A stretch of 8,154 nucleotides of DNA from an uncultured Lachnospiraceae bacterium (GCA_947178465.1 CAMWYL010000134.1:1-8154); one strand, 5' to 3'. Counted from the stretch's first letter, positions 1 to 6,910 are shown. Translations and numbers: made by a program. Notes: generated by a model from the sequence alone, not told the origin.

Positions 1-808
1 GTATAACGCCTGCCGTATTTACCTTAAGCGGCAGATGAGTCATCTGTCCGCCTACCATCTTATTGCCCTGGATTTTCTTTGCGTACTGAACAGGGATCTT
101 ACGGACGCCGCTGTTTAATATTACAACGAAAACAATCATGGCCAGAACGATTGCAATAATGACACAGGCGGCCACCACCGCAAGCGGAATGGATTTTCCC
201 TTAACAAACTGCTCATAAAGGTTGCCAAAATCATCCGGAAGACGGGAGATAATGTTGATAACAAGTACTATCGAAATACCGTTTCCCACACCCTTCTCCG
301 TAATGCGCTCGCCAATCCACATGAGGAACGCACTGCCGGCCGTCAATGCGGCAATAACCGTAATAACGTTTAAAACATTATATTCTCTCAAAAGTCCCTG
401 ATTACCAAATCCGATTGCCATTGCCGTACTTTCGATCAAAGCAAGTGCAACAGTCACATAGCGCGTAATCGAGGCGATCTTCTTCCTTCCATCCTCTCCG
501 TCCTTTTGCATCTCTTCCAGCTTCGGAATCGCGATTGTCAAAAGCTGCATGATAATGGAGGAGGTGATATATGGTGTGATATTTAGCGCGAATACGGACA
601 TCTTCTCAAAGGAGCCGCCCGTAAACGCGTCAAAAAAGCTGAACGCACCGCCTGTTTGAGCCTGAAACCAGCTCGAAAACTGTTCACTGTTCACTCCCGG
701 AACGGGAAGCTGGCAGCCGAAACGGATAATAACCAGCATAAAGAACGTAAAGATCAGTCCGGACCTGATTTCTTTGATTTTAAACGCATTTTTTAAGGTT
801 GTTAACAT
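1..808 (-). CDS. secY: Protein translocase subunit SecY, N-terminal part (runs off left edge)
   Basis: SecY forms the membrane channel of the SecYEG translocon, which exports unfolded proteins and inserts membrane proteins. My translation gives 269 codons from an ATG at 808, about 60% of the usual length of about 430 residues; the rest lies beyond base 1. Hydrophobic segments lie near residues 17-37, 72-95, 115-135, 145-166, 176-190 and 207-232. The plug and second-segment region (FALNITPYITSSIIMQLL, residues 73-90), the GVGNGISI stretch (173-180) and the cytoplasmic loop RKIPVQYAKK (236-245) are typical of the family. The start is firm: GAGG at 816-819 sits 7 bases upstream, and the ATG shares one base with the rplO stop (TAATG), which suggests translational coupling. 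No frameshift or stop was seen in the visible part. Placement at the end of the spc gene set matches the usual order. Confidence 0.97.
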   Translation of the reverse strand, partial: MLTTLKNAFKIKEIRSGLIFTFFMLVIIRFGCQLPVPGVNSEQFSSWFQAQTGGAFSFFDAFTGGSFEKMSVFALNITPYITSSIIMQLLTIAIPKLEEMQKDGEDGRKKIASITRYVTVALALIESTAMAIGFGNQGLLREYNVLNVITVIAALTAGSAFLMWIGERITEKGVGNGISIVLVINIISRLPDDFGNLYEQFVKGKSIPLAVVAACVIIAIVLAMIVFVVILNSGVRKIPVQYAKKIQGNKMVGGQMTHLPLKVNTAGVI

Positions 809-1260
809 TAAATCACCTCTGCTGTTCCACCAAGTGACTCAATCTTCTCCTTTGCGGATGCGCTGAATGCGTTTGCCTGAACATTGAGCTTCTTGGTTAA
901 TTCTCCTCTACCCAAAATCTTAACTCCGTCTCTAGGGTTTTTAACGATTCCAGCTTCAATTAAAGACTCTACTGAAACAGTAGCACCATCCTCGAATTTC
1001 TCTAATACTTCAAGATTAACGGCAACGATTTCCTTTGAGTTTCTGTTTGTGAAACCTCTCTTGGGAATACGTCTGTATAAAGGCATCTGACCGCCTTCAA
1101 AACCTACTCTCGGTGCGCCGGAACGCGCCTTCTGTCCCTTGTGCCCCTTGCCGGCTGTCTTACCGTTTCCTGAACCGTGTCCACGGCCTCTTCTAAAATT
1201 ATCGCTGTGCTTAGAGCCTGCCGCAGGTCTTAAATTCGATAATTCCAATGAGTTGCTCAT
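808..1260 (-). CDS. rplO: 50S ribosomal protein L15
   Basis: L15 binds 23S rRNA late in large-subunit assembly and threads a long basic tail into the particle. The 150-residue product has the family's Gly/Arg/Lys-rich N-terminal extension: [21 protein letters not shown] (split here as residues 9-19 and 20-29), then [18 protein letters not shown] (31-48). [18 protein letters not shown] (53-70) follows, with a globular C-terminal half containing KILGRGEL (114-121). Length is close to the usual 144-150; the first few residues (MSNSLE) are slightly longer than many homologues that begin near the LSNL position. The start is supported by a perfect TAAGGAGGT Shine-Dalgarno at 1269-1277, with GGAGG 9 bases from the ATG; this site contains the rpmD stop. 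The gene ends in TAA overlapping the secY ATG by one base. Confidence 0.98.
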   Translation of the reverse strand: MSNSLELSNLRPAAGSKHSDNFRRGRGHGSGNGKTAGKGHKGQKARSGAPRVGFEGGQMPLYRRIPKRGFTNRNSKEIVAVNLEVLEKFEDGATVSVESLIEAGIVKNPRDGVKILGRGELTKKLNVQANAFSASAKEKIESLGGTAEVI

Positions 1261-1268
1261 CTTCTGAC

Positions 1269-1277
1269 ACCTCCTTA
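1269..1277 (-). promoter_or_regulatory. Shine-Dalgarno of rplO fused to rpmD stop codon
   Basis: The minus strand reads TAAGGAGGT, a full complement of the 16S rRNA 3' end. Its first three bases are the rpmD stop codon. A ribosome ending rpmD therefore stands on the rplO binding site, which favours reinitiation and coupled output. Coupling is inference; the overlap is visible. Confidence 0.85.
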
Positions 1278-1460
1278 TTCTGCTTCTTCCACTTTTACCA
1301 AGTGATTTACCTTACGAATCATCCCTCTGGTTGCATCATTATCCGGAAGCTCCACGGTCTTATGCAGCTTAGTCAAGCCCATCGCTTCCACAGTAGCCTT
1401 GTTCTTAGGAACCGCACCGATTGTTGATTTCACCAAAGTAACCTTTAATGTCTTTGCCAT
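1275..1460 (-). CDS. rpmD: 50S ribosomal protein L30
   Basis: L30 is a small 23S rRNA-binding protein of the large subunit, present in many but not all bacteria. The product is 61 residues: [20 protein letters not shown], then [20 protein letters not shown], then [20 protein letters not shown] and a final E. The KVTLVKSxIG start and the [13 protein letters not shown] centre match the family, and the length is normal (about 58-62). The frame is open for 21 further codons upstream from a GTG at 1523, but those codons lie inside rpsE and lack homology to L30. The ATG at 1460 has GGAG at 1470-1473, 9 bases upstream, and gives the canonical MAKTLKV start. There are 31 bases between the rpsE stop and this start. 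The stop is fused to the rplO Shine-Dalgarno. Confidence 0.97.
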   Translation of the reverse strand: MAKTLKVTLVKSTIGAVPKNKATVEAMGLTKLHKTVELPDNDATRGMIRKVNHLVKVEEAE

Positions 1461-1491
1461 CTTAACTTGCTCCTTTCCCAGACCTGCTCCT

Positions 1492-2001
1492 TTAAGCCAT
1501 AACCTCTTCAACAGCCTTGCCACGGTTTGCAGCTACCTCTTCCGGCGTCTTTAACTGGGAAAGACCTGCAATTGTGGAAAGTACAACGTTCTGCTTATTA
1601 TTGGAGCCTAAAGACTTTGTTCTGATGTTCTTAATACCTGCAAGCTCACAGACAACACGCGCAGGACCGCCGGCGATAATACCGGTACCTTCGGGAGCTC
1701 TCTTCAGCAAAACGCTGGAAGAACCGTATTTGCCCGTGATATCATGTGTAATGGAATTGCTCTCATCCATCGCAACCTTTACAAGTTTCTTCATTGCGTC
1801 TTCCTTGCCCTTACGAATGGCTTCCGGAATTTCTACGGCTTTACCAAGGCCTGCGCCTACGTGACCATTCCCGTCACCTACAACTACCAAAGCGGTAAAA
1901 CGCATGTTACGTCCACCTTTAACAGTCTTGGTTACACGCTTAATTGCAACAACCTTATCTGTTAATTCAAGCTGACTAGCATCAATGATTGTACGTTTCA
2001 T
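1492..2001 (-). CDS. rpsE: 30S ribosomal protein S5
   Basis: S5 sits at the back of the small subunit near the decoding site and the mRNA entry; it affects accuracy and is where many spectinomycin-resistance changes map. The 169-residue product shows the double-stranded RNA-binding-like N-terminal domain with [20 protein letters not shown] (residues 27-46) and [19 protein letters not shown] (47-65). The C-terminal domain has [19 protein letters not shown] (105-123) and the helix [16 protein letters not shown] (151-166). The KGGR loop (28-31), the known spectinomycin loop, has no deletion or change that I would read as resistance. The ATG at 2001 has GGGAG at 2010-2014, 8 bases upstream. It lies 16 bases after the rplR stop and ends in TAA. 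Length matches Gram-positive S5. Confidence 0.98.
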   Translation of the reverse strand: MKRTIIDASQLELTDKVVAIKRVTKTVKGGRNMRFTALVVVGDGNGHVGAGLGKAVEIPEAIRKGKEDAMKKLVKVAMDESNSITHDITGKYGSSSVLLKRAPEGTGIIAGGPARVVCELAGIKNIRTKSLGSNNKQNVVLSTIAGLSQLKTPEEVAANRGKAVEEVMA

Positions 2002-2017
2002 GTGATTTTCTCCCTTC

Positions 2018-2386
2018 CTAGAATACCAAGCCAGCTTCTCTTGCTGCCTCAGCTAAAGCTTCGATTTTTCCATGGTATAAAAAGCCGCCTCTATCAAAAA
2101 CCACTTCTGTAATACCCTTATCCATTGCTCTCTTCGCAATGACTTTTCCTAAGTACGCTGCCGCTGCAACATCATTTGTCTTATCCAGCTCAGCCTTTAC
2201 CTCTTTCTCTACGGTAGACGCTGCCACTAATGTATTTCCTACGGTATCGTCAATAATTTGAGCATACATATGATTATTGCTTCTGAATACTGCTAAACGC
2301 GGTCTCGTTGCAGTACCGCTGAAACGGTTACGTATTCTCATGTGTTTCTTTTTACGCACTTCTGTTCTTGATTTCTTGCTAACCAT
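2018..2386 (-). CDS. rplR: 50S ribosomal protein L18
   Basis: L18 binds 5S rRNA together with L5 and helps attach the 5S particle to the central protuberance. The 122-residue product has a basic N-terminus ([20 protein letters not shown]), then [20 protein letters not shown] (residues 24-43), which is the RNA-binding fold start. The C-terminal family signature [20 protein letters not shown] (95-114) is complete and the protein ends EAGLVF. Length is normal for Firmicutes. The ATG at 2386 has GGAGG at 2396-2400, 9 bases upstream, and lies 18 bases after the rplF stop. The gene ends in TAG. L5, its 5S rRNA partner, is encoded about 1.2 kb upstream in the same transcript. Confidence 0.98.
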   Translation of the reverse strand: MVSKKSRTEVRKKKHMRIRNRFSGTATRPRLAVFRSNNHMYAQIIDDTVGNTLVAASTVEKEVKAELDKTNDVAAAAYLGKVIAKRAMDKGITEVVFDRGGFLYHGKIEALAEAAREAGLVF

Positions 2387-2404
2387 TTTTTACGCCCTCC
2401 TTAT

Positions 2405-2947
2405 TTATTTCTTACCGGTCTTACCAACTTTACGTCTGATCGTCTCATCAGCATACTTAATACCCTTACCCTTATACGGCTCCGGTCTTCTCTTATCTCT
2501 GATTTCAGCAGCAAACTGGCCAACCTTTTCTTTATCAATACCCTTAACAATGATAACGTTCGTACCTTCAACGACCGTCTCGATTCCTTCCGGATCCATC
2601 ATCTCAACAGGGTGAGAATATCCTAAAGACAGAGTCAATTTTTTCCCGGATTTTGCCGCTCTGTAACCGACACCGTTTACCTCAAGCTTCTTCTCATAGC
2701 CCGCGGTTACACCGACAACCATGTTATTCACCAATGTTCTTGTAAGGCCGTGCAGGGACTTCATCTTCTTCAGGTCATTCGGCCTTGAAACCGTTACCTC
2801 CGCACCCTCAACCTTGATTTCCATCTCAGAAGGCAACACTCTCTCAAGCGTTCCCTTAGGACCTTTTACAGTCACTTTATTATTTTCTGCAACCTCTACA
2901 GTAACACCTGCGGGGATCGCGATTGGCATTCTTCCTATACGTGACAT
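2405..2947 (-). CDS. rplF: 50S ribosomal protein L6
   Basis: L6 is a large-subunit protein near the factor-binding centre, next to the sarcin-ricin loop, and contributes to elongation factor function and late assembly. The 180-residue product starts [15 protein letters not shown] and contains two repeated L6 folds (about residues 10-82 and 83-170). Seen motifs are [10 protein letters not shown] (27-36), VNGVGYRA (90-97), and the C-terminal signature [11 protein letters not shown] (155-165), followed by a basic tail [10 protein letters not shown]. Length is normal. The ATG at 2947 has a perfect TAAGGAGGT at 2954-2962, with GGAGG 7 bases from the start. A 47-base gap, AT-rich in part, separates it from the rpsH stop; I saw no convincing promoter in it. 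The stop is TAA. Confidence 0.98.
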   Translation of the reverse strand: MSRIGRMPIAIPAGVTVEVAENNKVTVKGPKGTLERVLPSEMEIKVEGAEVTVSRPNDLKKMKSLHGLTRTLVNNMVVGVTAGYEKKLEVNGVGYRAAKSGKKLTLSLGYSHPVEMMDPEGIETVVEGTNVIIVKGIDKEKVGQFAAEIRDKRRPEPYKGKGIKYADETIRRKVGKTGKK

Positions 2948-2994
2948 GCCCGTACCTCCTTATATATATTTACCGCTTAAAAATCTGTTCGTTT

Positions 2995-3396
2995 TTACCA
3001 GACAAATGCTAATACTTCGCCGCCAACCTGAAGCTTTCTCGCTTCCTTATCCGTGATAACGCCCCGGTTGGTAGAGATGATCGCAATACCAAGCCCGCCA
3101 AGAACCTTCGGCAGCTCATCCTTGCCTGCATAGATACGCAGACCCGGCTTGGAAATTCTCTTCAAACCTGTGATAATTCTCTCGTTCTTATCTGCACCGT
3201 ACTTTAACGTAATGTGGATTGTCTTAAACGCACCATCATCCACGACGTCAAAGCTCTTAATATATCCCTCATCCAAGAGAATTTGCGCAATCGCAAGCTT
3301 CATCTTTGACGCAGGAACATCTACTGTATCATGCTTTGCAGTATTGGCGTTACGGATTCTTGTAAGCATATCTGCAATCGGATCACTCATTGTCAT
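2995..3396 (-). CDS. rpsH: 30S ribosomal protein S8
   Basis: S8 is a primary binder of the 16S rRNA central domain. In E. coli it also represses the spc operon by binding its own mRNA near rplE; I saw no clear copy of that target here. The 133-residue product starts [17 protein letters not shown], the usual family start, and carries the signature [18 protein letters not shown] (residues 103-120) and the typical C-terminus GGEVLAFVW. Two ATGs are possible. The one at 3396 has GGAGG (3405-3409) 8 bases upstream, while the one at 3390 would be 14 bases away, so the first is chosen; the difference is two residues. It lies 30 bases after the rpsN stop and ends in TAA. Confidence 0.97.
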   Translation of the reverse strand: MTMSDPIADMLTRIRNANTAKHDTVDVPASKMKLAIAQILLDEGYIKSFDVVDDGAFKTIHITLKYGADKNERIITGLKRISKPGLRIYAGKDELPKVLGGLGIAIISTNRGVITDKEARKLQVGGEVLAFVW

Positions 3397-3426
3397 TTCA
3401 GTTTCCTCCTTTTGGATTTCTATTCA

Positions 3427-3612
3427 TTACCAACTTGCTTTCTTCACACCGGGAATCTGACCCTTGTATGCCAACTCACGGAAGCATATTCTGCAAACTC
3501 CGTATTTTCTCAAGTAAGCATGCGGACGGCCACAAATTCTGCAACGATTGTATTCCCGTGTGGAAAACTTAGGATTACGCTGTTGTTTGATTTTCATTGC
3601 TGTTTTAGCCAT
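3427..3612 (-). CDS. rpsZ: 30S ribosomal protein S14 type Z (zinc-binding)
   Basis: S14 binds 16S rRNA in the head of the small subunit, next to S3 and S19. The 61-residue product is the short zinc-dependent form, also called rpsN. It has two CXXC pairs, Cys24/Cys27 (CRIC) and Cys40/Cys43 (CRIC), which bind one zinc ion, followed by [18 protein letters not shown]. The long, cysteine-free form of about 89-101 residues, which some bacteria make under zinc limitation, is not in this window. The ATG at 3612 has GGAGG at 3622-3626, 9 bases upstream, and lies 19 bases after the rplE stop. All four cysteines are present, so it should be functional. The stop is TAA. Confidence 0.98.
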   Translation of the reverse strand: MAKTAMKIKQQRNPKFSTREYNRCRICGRPHAYLRKYGVCRICFRELAYKGQIPGVKKASW

Positions 3613-3631
3613 GAGAATTTACCTCCTTCAA

Positions 3632-4171
3632 TTATCTGGCGAAGGGCATGTTGAACTGTGTCAGCAGTTCACGTGCTTCTTCATCTGTCTTAGCCGTTGT
3701 TACGAAAATGATATCCATACCTCTTACCTTGTCAACCTTATCGTACTCAATCTCAGGGAAGATAATCTGCTCCTTGATACCAAGCGCATAATTGCCTCTG
3801 CCGTCAAACGCGTTCGGGTTTACACCTCTGAAGTCACGTACACGGGGAAGTGCAAGATTTACAAGACGGTCAAGGAACTCATACATCTTCTCACCGCGAA
3901 GTGTTACCTTACATCCAATCGCCATACCCTCACGAATTTTGAAGTTTGCGACAGCCTTCTTTGCCTTTGTCGTAACCACCTTTTGTCCGGCAATGGTCTC
4001 AAGATCCTTAACAGCGGACTCTAAGGCCTTCGCATTTTCCTTCGCTTCGCCTACGCCCATATTGATAACGATCTTATCAAGCTTGGGAACTTCCATGATA
4101 TTCTTATATCCGAACTTCTTGGTCATAGCGTCTACGATCTCGTTTTTATATAAATCTTTAAGTCTACTCAC
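3632..4171 (-). CDS. rplE: 50S ribosomal protein L5 (GTG start)
   Basis: L5 binds 5S rRNA with L18 and sits in the central protuberance, where it contacts the P-site tRNA and the small subunit. The 179-residue product shows [16 protein letters not shown] (residues 28-43), the [21 protein letters not shown] region (62-71 and 72-82), [10 protein letters not shown] (108-117) and the C-terminus [12 protein letters not shown]. Length is the family norm of 179. The start codon is GTG at 4171, not ATG. It is supported by AAGGAGGT at 4180-4187, 8 bases upstream, and by homology from the first residues ([11 protein letters not shown]). The next ATG is residue 16, which would cut the conserved N-terminus. 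It lies 23 bases after the rplX stop. The stop is TAA. Confidence 0.98.
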   Translation of the reverse strand: MSRLKDLYKNEIVDAMTKKFGYKNIMEVPKLDKIVINMGVGEAKENAKALESAVKDLETIAGQKVVTTKAKKAVANFKIREGMAIGCKVTLRGEKMYEFLDRLVNLALPRVRDFRGVNPNAFDGRGNYALGIKEQIIFPEIEYDKVDKVRGMDIIFVTTAKTDEEARELLTQFNMPFAR

Positions 4172-4179
4172 CGGTTTAG

Positions 4180-4187
4180 ACCTCCTT
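4180..4187 (-). promoter_or_regulatory. Shine-Dalgarno deciding the GTG start of rplE
   Basis: The minus strand reads AAGGAGGT here, followed by eight bases and then GTG at 4171. No ATG occurs until codon 16, so this strong site supports the GTG as the true start. Confidence 0.85.
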
Positions 4188-4194
4188 CCTAGTA

Positions 4195-4500
4195 TTAATC
4201 AATCACTTCACCTGTTGTCTTTGCGAAACGCACTTTCTTATCTCCTTCCATTCTGAAGCCTACGCGGGTAGCCTTGCCCTTATGGAGATACATTACGTTC
4301 GAAATATCAATCGGCGCCTCTTTCCGGATAATGCCGCCGTTCTGGTTTGCAGCGGAAGGCTTTGCATGCTTTGTGACAATGTTCACACCCTCAACCAGAA
4401 CCTTAGACTTCTTCATGTCAACAGATAAAACCTTGCCTTCTTTGTCTTTATCCTTACCGGCGATAACCTTTACCGTATCGCCCTTCTTAATCTTTAACAT
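4195..4500 (-). CDS. rplX: 50S ribosomal protein L24
   Basis: L24 is one of the first proteins to bind 23S rRNA and initiates large-subunit assembly; in the mature ribosome it lies near the tunnel exit. The 101-residue product starts [20 protein letters not shown] and has the KOW motif at about residues 4-30 ([20 protein letters not shown]). [14 protein letters not shown] follows, then the [16 protein letters not shown] region. An upstream GTG at 4509 would add three residues (MPR), but it overlaps the Shine-Dalgarno itself, so it cannot be the start. From the ATG at 4500 the GGAGG is 8 bases away. The rplN stop is 13 bases upstream and fused to the same site. Length is normal (about 101-105). 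The stop is TAA. Confidence 0.97.
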   Translation of the reverse strand: MLKIKKGDTVKVIAGKDKDKEGKVLSVDMKKSKVLVEGVNIVTKHAKPSAANQNGGIIRKEAPIDISNVMYLHKGKATRVGFRMEGDKKVRFAKTTGEVID

Positions 4501-4507
4501 CCTTGGC

Positions 4508-4516
4508 ACCTCCTTA
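4508..4516 (-). promoter_or_regulatory. Shine-Dalgarno of rplX fused to rplN stop codon
   Basis: The minus strand reads TAAGGAGGT. The TAA is the rplN stop and the rest is a perfect Shine-Dalgarno for the rplX ATG at 4500. It contains the GTG at 4509 that would otherwise extend rplX, which excludes that start. Confidence 0.85.
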
Positions 4517-4882
4517 CAATACTTCGGGAGCTAAGGAAACAATCTTCATAAACTGTTTCTCACGAAGCTCTCTTGCCACCGGTCCAAAAATACGTGTTCC
4601 TCTCGGAGTTTTGTCATCCTTGATAATGACAGCAGCATTTTCATCAAATTTAATATAAGAACCGTCCTTACGACGGGCGCCCTTTACGGTACGTACAACC
4701 ACAGCTTTTACCACATCGCCCTTCTTTACAACGCCGCCTGGTGTTGCATCTTTGACGCTGGCAACAATTACATCGCCAATGCCGGCATATCTTCTTGTAG
4801 AACCGCCCATAACTCTGATGCAAAGTAACTCTTTCGCACCGGTATTATCAGCGACCTTGAGTCTGCTTTCCTGTTGTATCAT
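4514..4882 (-). CDS. rplN: 50S ribosomal protein L14
   Basis: L14 binds 23S rRNA at the subunit interface, forms bridge B8 with 16S rRNA, and is the docking site for the silencing factor RsfS. The product is exactly 122 residues, the family norm. It starts [20 protein letters not shown], contains [20 protein letters not shown] (residues 31-50), and has the signature region [20 protein letters not shown] (79-98) followed by [10 protein letters not shown]. The frame is open for eight more codons to a TTG at 4906, but those residues (WFGRRIS) have no L14 match. The ATG at 4882 has GGAG at 4890-4893, 7 bases upstream. A 39-base gap separates it from rpsQ and holds a small hairpin. The stop is TAA, fused to the rplX ribosome site. 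Confidence 0.98.
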   Translation of the reverse strand: MIQQESRLKVADNTGAKELLCIRVMGGSTRRYAGIGDVIVASVKDATPGGVVKKGDVVKAVVVRTVKGARRKDGSYIKFDENAAVIIKDDKTPRGTRIFGPVARELREKQFMKIVSLAPEVL

Positions 4883-4897
4883 GCTTATTCTCCTTCC

Positions 4898-4918
4898 AAA
4901 CCACAAATGCTGTGATTT
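4898..4918 (-). other. Small hairpin between rpsQ and rplN
   Basis: On the minus strand AAATCACA is followed by the loop GCATT and then TGTGGTTT. In RNA this gives an 8-base-pair stem with one G-U pair and a 5-base loop. It starts three bases after the rpsQ stop and ends two bases before the GGAAGGAG of rplN. It lacks a U-tract and is AU-rich, so it is not a convincing terminator. It could modulate rplN initiation or be chance. Confidence 0.4.
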
Positions 4919-4921
4919 AAC

Positions 4922-5176
4922 TTATTTTACTCTTTCGACAATTTCCACAAGTCTCCATCTCTTATCCTTGGATAAAGGTCTTGTTTCCATTACTTTCACG
5001 GTATCGCCAATGTTGCACTCATTATTCTCGTCATGCGCCTTCAGCTTATAAGTTCTCTTAACGATTTTTCCGTAAAGAGGATGCTTTACATGATCTTCAA
5101 CAGCAACTACGATAGTTTTCTGCATTTTATTGCTAACAACCTTGCCTGTACGTGTTTTTCTAAGATTTCTTTCCAC
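4922..5176 (-). CDS. rpsQ: 30S ribosomal protein S17 (GTG start)
   Basis: S17 is a primary 16S rRNA binder of the 5' domain, needed early in small-subunit assembly, with an OB fold. The 84-residue product reads [20 protein letters not shown], then [20 protein letters not shown], and then the family signature region [20 protein letters not shown] (residues 57-76). There are two in-frame GTG codons, at 5182 and 5176. The first lies only 3 bases from the GGAGG (5186-5190), while the second lies 9 bases away and gives the MERNLRK start that I recall for related Clostridia, so 5176 is chosen. Using 5182 would add two residues. There is no nearby ATG before residue 18. The gap to rpmC is 13 bases and the rpmC TAG overlaps the Shine-Dalgarno. 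The stop is TAA. Confidence 0.95.
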   Translation of the reverse strand: MERNLRKTRTGKVVSNKMQKTIVVAVEDHVKHPLYGKIVKRTYKLKAHDENNECNIGDTVKVMETRPLSKDKRWRLVEIVERVK

Positions 5177-5185
5177 GACCACTTT

Positions 5186-5192
5186 CCTCCTA
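5186..5192 (-). promoter_or_regulatory. Shine-Dalgarno of rpsQ overlapping rpmC stop codon
   Basis: The minus strand reads TAGGAGG: TAG ends rpmC and its last base begins GGAGG. Its distance selects the GTG at 5176 (9 bases) over the GTG at 5182 (3 bases) as the rpsQ start. Confidence 0.8.
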
Positions 5193-5399
5193 CTCTACGT
5201 TCTTAAGATTTGCAGATATTACAGTCTGAATTCTGGCGATATTTCTTCTTACCTCTTTAATTCTTGCTGTATTGTCTAACTGATTCGTTGCATTCTGAAA
5301 TCTCAAATTGAAAAGTTCTTTCTTTGCAGCTACTAATTCCTGTGATAATTCTGTAGCTGATTTGCTTCTTAAATCTTCTACATACTTATTAGTTTTCAT
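5190..5399 (-). CDS. rpmC: 50S ribosomal protein L29
   Basis: L29 is a small helical protein beside L23 at the peptide tunnel exit, in the area where trigger factor and signal recognition particle dock. The 69-residue product is [20 protein letters not shown], then [20 protein letters not shown] (residues 21-40), then [20 protein letters not shown]. The [22 protein letters not shown] core is the family signature, forming two antiparallel helices. Length is normal (about 63-72). The ATG at 5399 lies inside the last codons of rplP, an 11-base overlap in a different frame. Its Shine-Dalgarno is imperfect, AAGGCGGTG at 5406-5414, so initiation probably depends on ribosomes finishing rplP. The stop is TAG. 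Confidence 0.98.
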   Translation of the reverse strand: MKTNKYVEDLRSKSATELSQELVAAKKELFNLRFQNATNQLDNTARIKEVRRNIARIQTVISANLKNVE

Positions 5400-5826
5400 T
5401 TACTGCACCGCCTTCCAAATCCGCTTTAGAAACGATCTTACATTTACAAGGAAGCTTGTGTGTTGCAAGACGTAACGCTTCTTTTGCCACATCCTCAGCG
5501 ACTCCGCTGATCTCAAACATTACACGACCGGGCTTTACAACCGCTACCCAATACTCCAATGTTCCCTTACCGGAACCCATACGTGTCTCAGCAGGCTTTG
5601 CCGTAACCGGCTTATCCGGGAAAATCTTGATCCAAACCTTACCGCCACGCTTGATATGACGTGTCATTGCAATACGGGCAGCCTCTATCTGATTCGATTT
5701 AATCCAGCAAGGCTCCAATGCTACGATACCATACTCACCGTAAGTAATGGTATTACCTCTCTGAGCCTTACCTCTCATTGTACCGCGAAACTGTTTACGA
5801 CGCTTTACTCTTTTTGGCATTAACAT
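5389..5826 (-). CDS. rplP: 50S ribosomal protein L16
   Basis: L16 binds 23S rRNA late in assembly near the A site and the peptidyl transferase centre, and helps position A-site tRNA. The 145-residue product starts [20 protein letters not shown]. It has [20 protein letters not shown] (residues 46-65) and [20 protein letters not shown] (66-85), with [20 protein letters not shown] (86-105) as the family signature region. ATGs at 5826 and 5820 are both possible. The first has GGGAG (5836-5840) 9 bases upstream versus 15 for the second, and it matches the MLMPKR start of relatives. That ATG shares a base with the rpsC stop (TAATG). The 3' end overlaps rpmC by 11 bases. The stop is TAA. Confidence 0.98.
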   Translation of the reverse strand: MLMPKRVKRRKQFRGTMRGKAQRGNTITYGEYGIVALEPCWIKSNQIEAARIAMTRHIKRGGKVWIKIFPDKPVTAKPAETRMGSGKGTLEYWVAVVKPGRVMFEISGVAEDVAKEALRLATHKLPCKCKIVSKADLEGGAVNEN

Positions 5827-6482
5827 TATTTATCGCTCCCTTCCTTGTTTCCTTTAGTAGGAAGTATCTCGCCCTTGTAGATCCAAACCTTGACACCTAA
5901 CTTGCCATAGGTGGTATCTGCCTCTGCGAAACCATAGTCAATATCTGCTCTCAATGTCTGAAGTGGAATCGTTCCCTCGCTGTAGAACTCTGTACGCGCC
6001 ATATCCGCACCGCCAAGACGACCGGAAACCGCTGTCTTAACACCAAGTGCGCCGGACTTCATTGTTCTACCCATGCAGGACTTCATGGCACGTCTGAAGG
6101 ATACACGGTTCTCAAGCTGCTGTGCAATATTCTCTGCTACGAGCTGCGCATCTCTGTCAGGTCTCTTAATCTCCTTGATATCGACAAGGACATTCTTACC
6201 TGTCAACTTCTGAAGCTCTTTCTTGGTTATCTCAATCTCCGCGCCGCCCTTACCGATGACAACACCGGGCTTTGCCGTGAAGACAACAACCTTTACTCTA
6301 TCCGCGGCTCTCTCGATTTCAATCTTGGAAACGCCGGCACTAAACAGCTTCTTCTTTAAAAACTTTCTGATATTGTAATCTTCTACTAAGTAATCAGCAA
6401 ACTCAGCATCCGCATACCATTTTGAATCCCAATCCTTAATAACGCCGACTCTCAGTCCATGAGGATTAACTTTCTGTCCCAT
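5826..6482 (-). CDS. rpsC: 30S ribosomal protein S3
   Basis: S3 lies at the mRNA entry channel in the small-subunit head and takes part in mRNA binding and unwinding. The 218-residue product starts [20 protein letters not shown]. It has a KH type 2 domain with the GKGG loop at residues 77-80 (within [10 protein letters not shown]), and the basic stretch VSFRRAMK (127-134) that matches the helicase-related face in E. coli. The C-terminal domain has [20 protein letters not shown] (153-172). The frame is open for 10 more codons to a TTG at 6512, but that part lies inside rplV and does not look like S3. The ATG at 6482 has GGAGG (6489-6493) 6 bases upstream. The rplV stop TAG is fused to this site and the gap is 10 bases. 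The stop TAA shares one base with rplP. Confidence 0.98.
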   Translation of the reverse strand: MGQKVNPHGLRVGVIKDWDSKWYADAEFADYLVEDYNIRKFLKKKLFSAGVSKIEIERAADRVKVVVFTAKPGVVIGKGGAEIEITKKELQKLTGKNVLVDIKEIKRPDRDAQLVAENIAQQLENRVSFRRAMKSCMGRTMKSGALGVKTAVSGRLGGADMARTEFYSEGTIPLQTLRADIDYGFAEADTTYGKLGVKVWIYKGEILPTKGNKEGSDK

Positions 6483-6488
6483 TTTCTT

Positions 6489-6495
6489 CCTCCTA
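6489..6495 (-). promoter_or_regulatory. Shine-Dalgarno of rpsC overlapping rplV stop codon
   Basis: The minus strand reads TAGGAGG, where TAG ends rplV and GGAGG serves the rpsC ATG at 6482. This layout repeats the one seen between rpmC and rpsQ and rules out the longer TTG-started rpsC frame. Confidence 0.8.
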
Positions 6496-6888
6496 TCTCT
6501 CATCCAGCACAATTGTAATGTGGCTCATTCTCTTCTCGATTCTATAAGCTCTGCCCTGTGCTCTTGGTCTTACTCTCTTCATTGTAGGTCCCTTATTTGC
6601 ATAGCACGTTGCGATATAAAGGTTCTCTGCGTTCATACCGTTATTATTCTCGGCATTCGCAATCGCTGACTCCAAAAGCTTCTTGATAATGCCGGAAGCA
6701 TATCGGGGGCTGTACTCCAAAATAGCCAATGCGGACTGTACGTCCTTGCCTCTGATGGCATCCAATACAAAGCATGCCTTCTGAACAGACACTCTGGCAT
6801 AAGAGAGCTTTGCTGACGGTCTGGTTTCTCTATTTTCTGCGTTTCTCTTTCTTTTATAACTTGTTCTGCTATATTTTTCCTTCGCCAT
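6493..6888 (-). CDS. rplV: 50S ribosomal protein L22
   Basis: L22 is an early 23S rRNA binder whose long beta-hairpin lines the peptide exit tunnel next to the macrolide site. The 131-residue product is longer than the roughly 110-115 of many bacteria. It carries an N-terminal basic extension ([20 protein letters not shown], then ETRPSAK) before the core start [20 protein letters not shown] (residues 28-47). The hairpin is about residues 99-121 ([20 protein letters not shown] at 98-117), followed by [10 protein letters not shown]. No deletion or insertion typical of macrolide resistance is evident. The frame extends six codons further to a TTG at 6906, but the ATG at 6888 has GGAGG (6896-6900) 7 bases upstream, inside that extension. 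The gap to rpsS is 22 bases. The stop is TAG. Confidence 0.97.
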   Translation of the reverse strand: MAKEKYSRTSYKRKRNAENRETRPSAKLSYARVSVQKACFVLDAIRGKDVQSALAILEYSPRYASGIIKKLLESAIANAENNNGMNAENLYIATCYANKGPTMKRVRPRAQGRAYRIEKRMSHITIVLDER

Positions 6889-6910
6889 GGTTGAACCTCC
6901 TTTCAACTAA

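Noticed and set aside
2948..2994. TATATATA run before rplF as a possible -10 element.
   Set aside because: It lies directly next to the Shine-Dalgarno with no -35-like box at the right distance, so a transcript from it would have almost no leader. AT-richness near a ribosome site is common.
3632..4200. An S8-binding operator near the rplE start, as in the E. coli spc operon.
   Set aside because: I could not recognise the bulged S8-target helix in the rplX-rplE junction by eye, and this autoregulation is not established for Clostridia. A covariance-model search would be needed to claim it.
3548..4256. Long plus-strand open frames opposite rplE and rpsN (158 and 154 codons).
   Set aside because: They lie antisense to clearly conserved ribosomal genes, overlap each other in different frames, have no ribosome sites that I could see and no recognisable domains. 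They are shadows of the coding strand.
4883..4906. Longer rplN starting at TTG 4906, adding eight residues.
   Set aside because: The extension includes the rplN Shine-Dalgarno, does not resemble L14, and would break the family length of exactly 122 residues.
6483..6512. Longer rpsC starting at TTG 6512.
   Set aside because: The added codons overlap the end of rplV and contain the ribosome site of the canonical MGQKVNPHG start.
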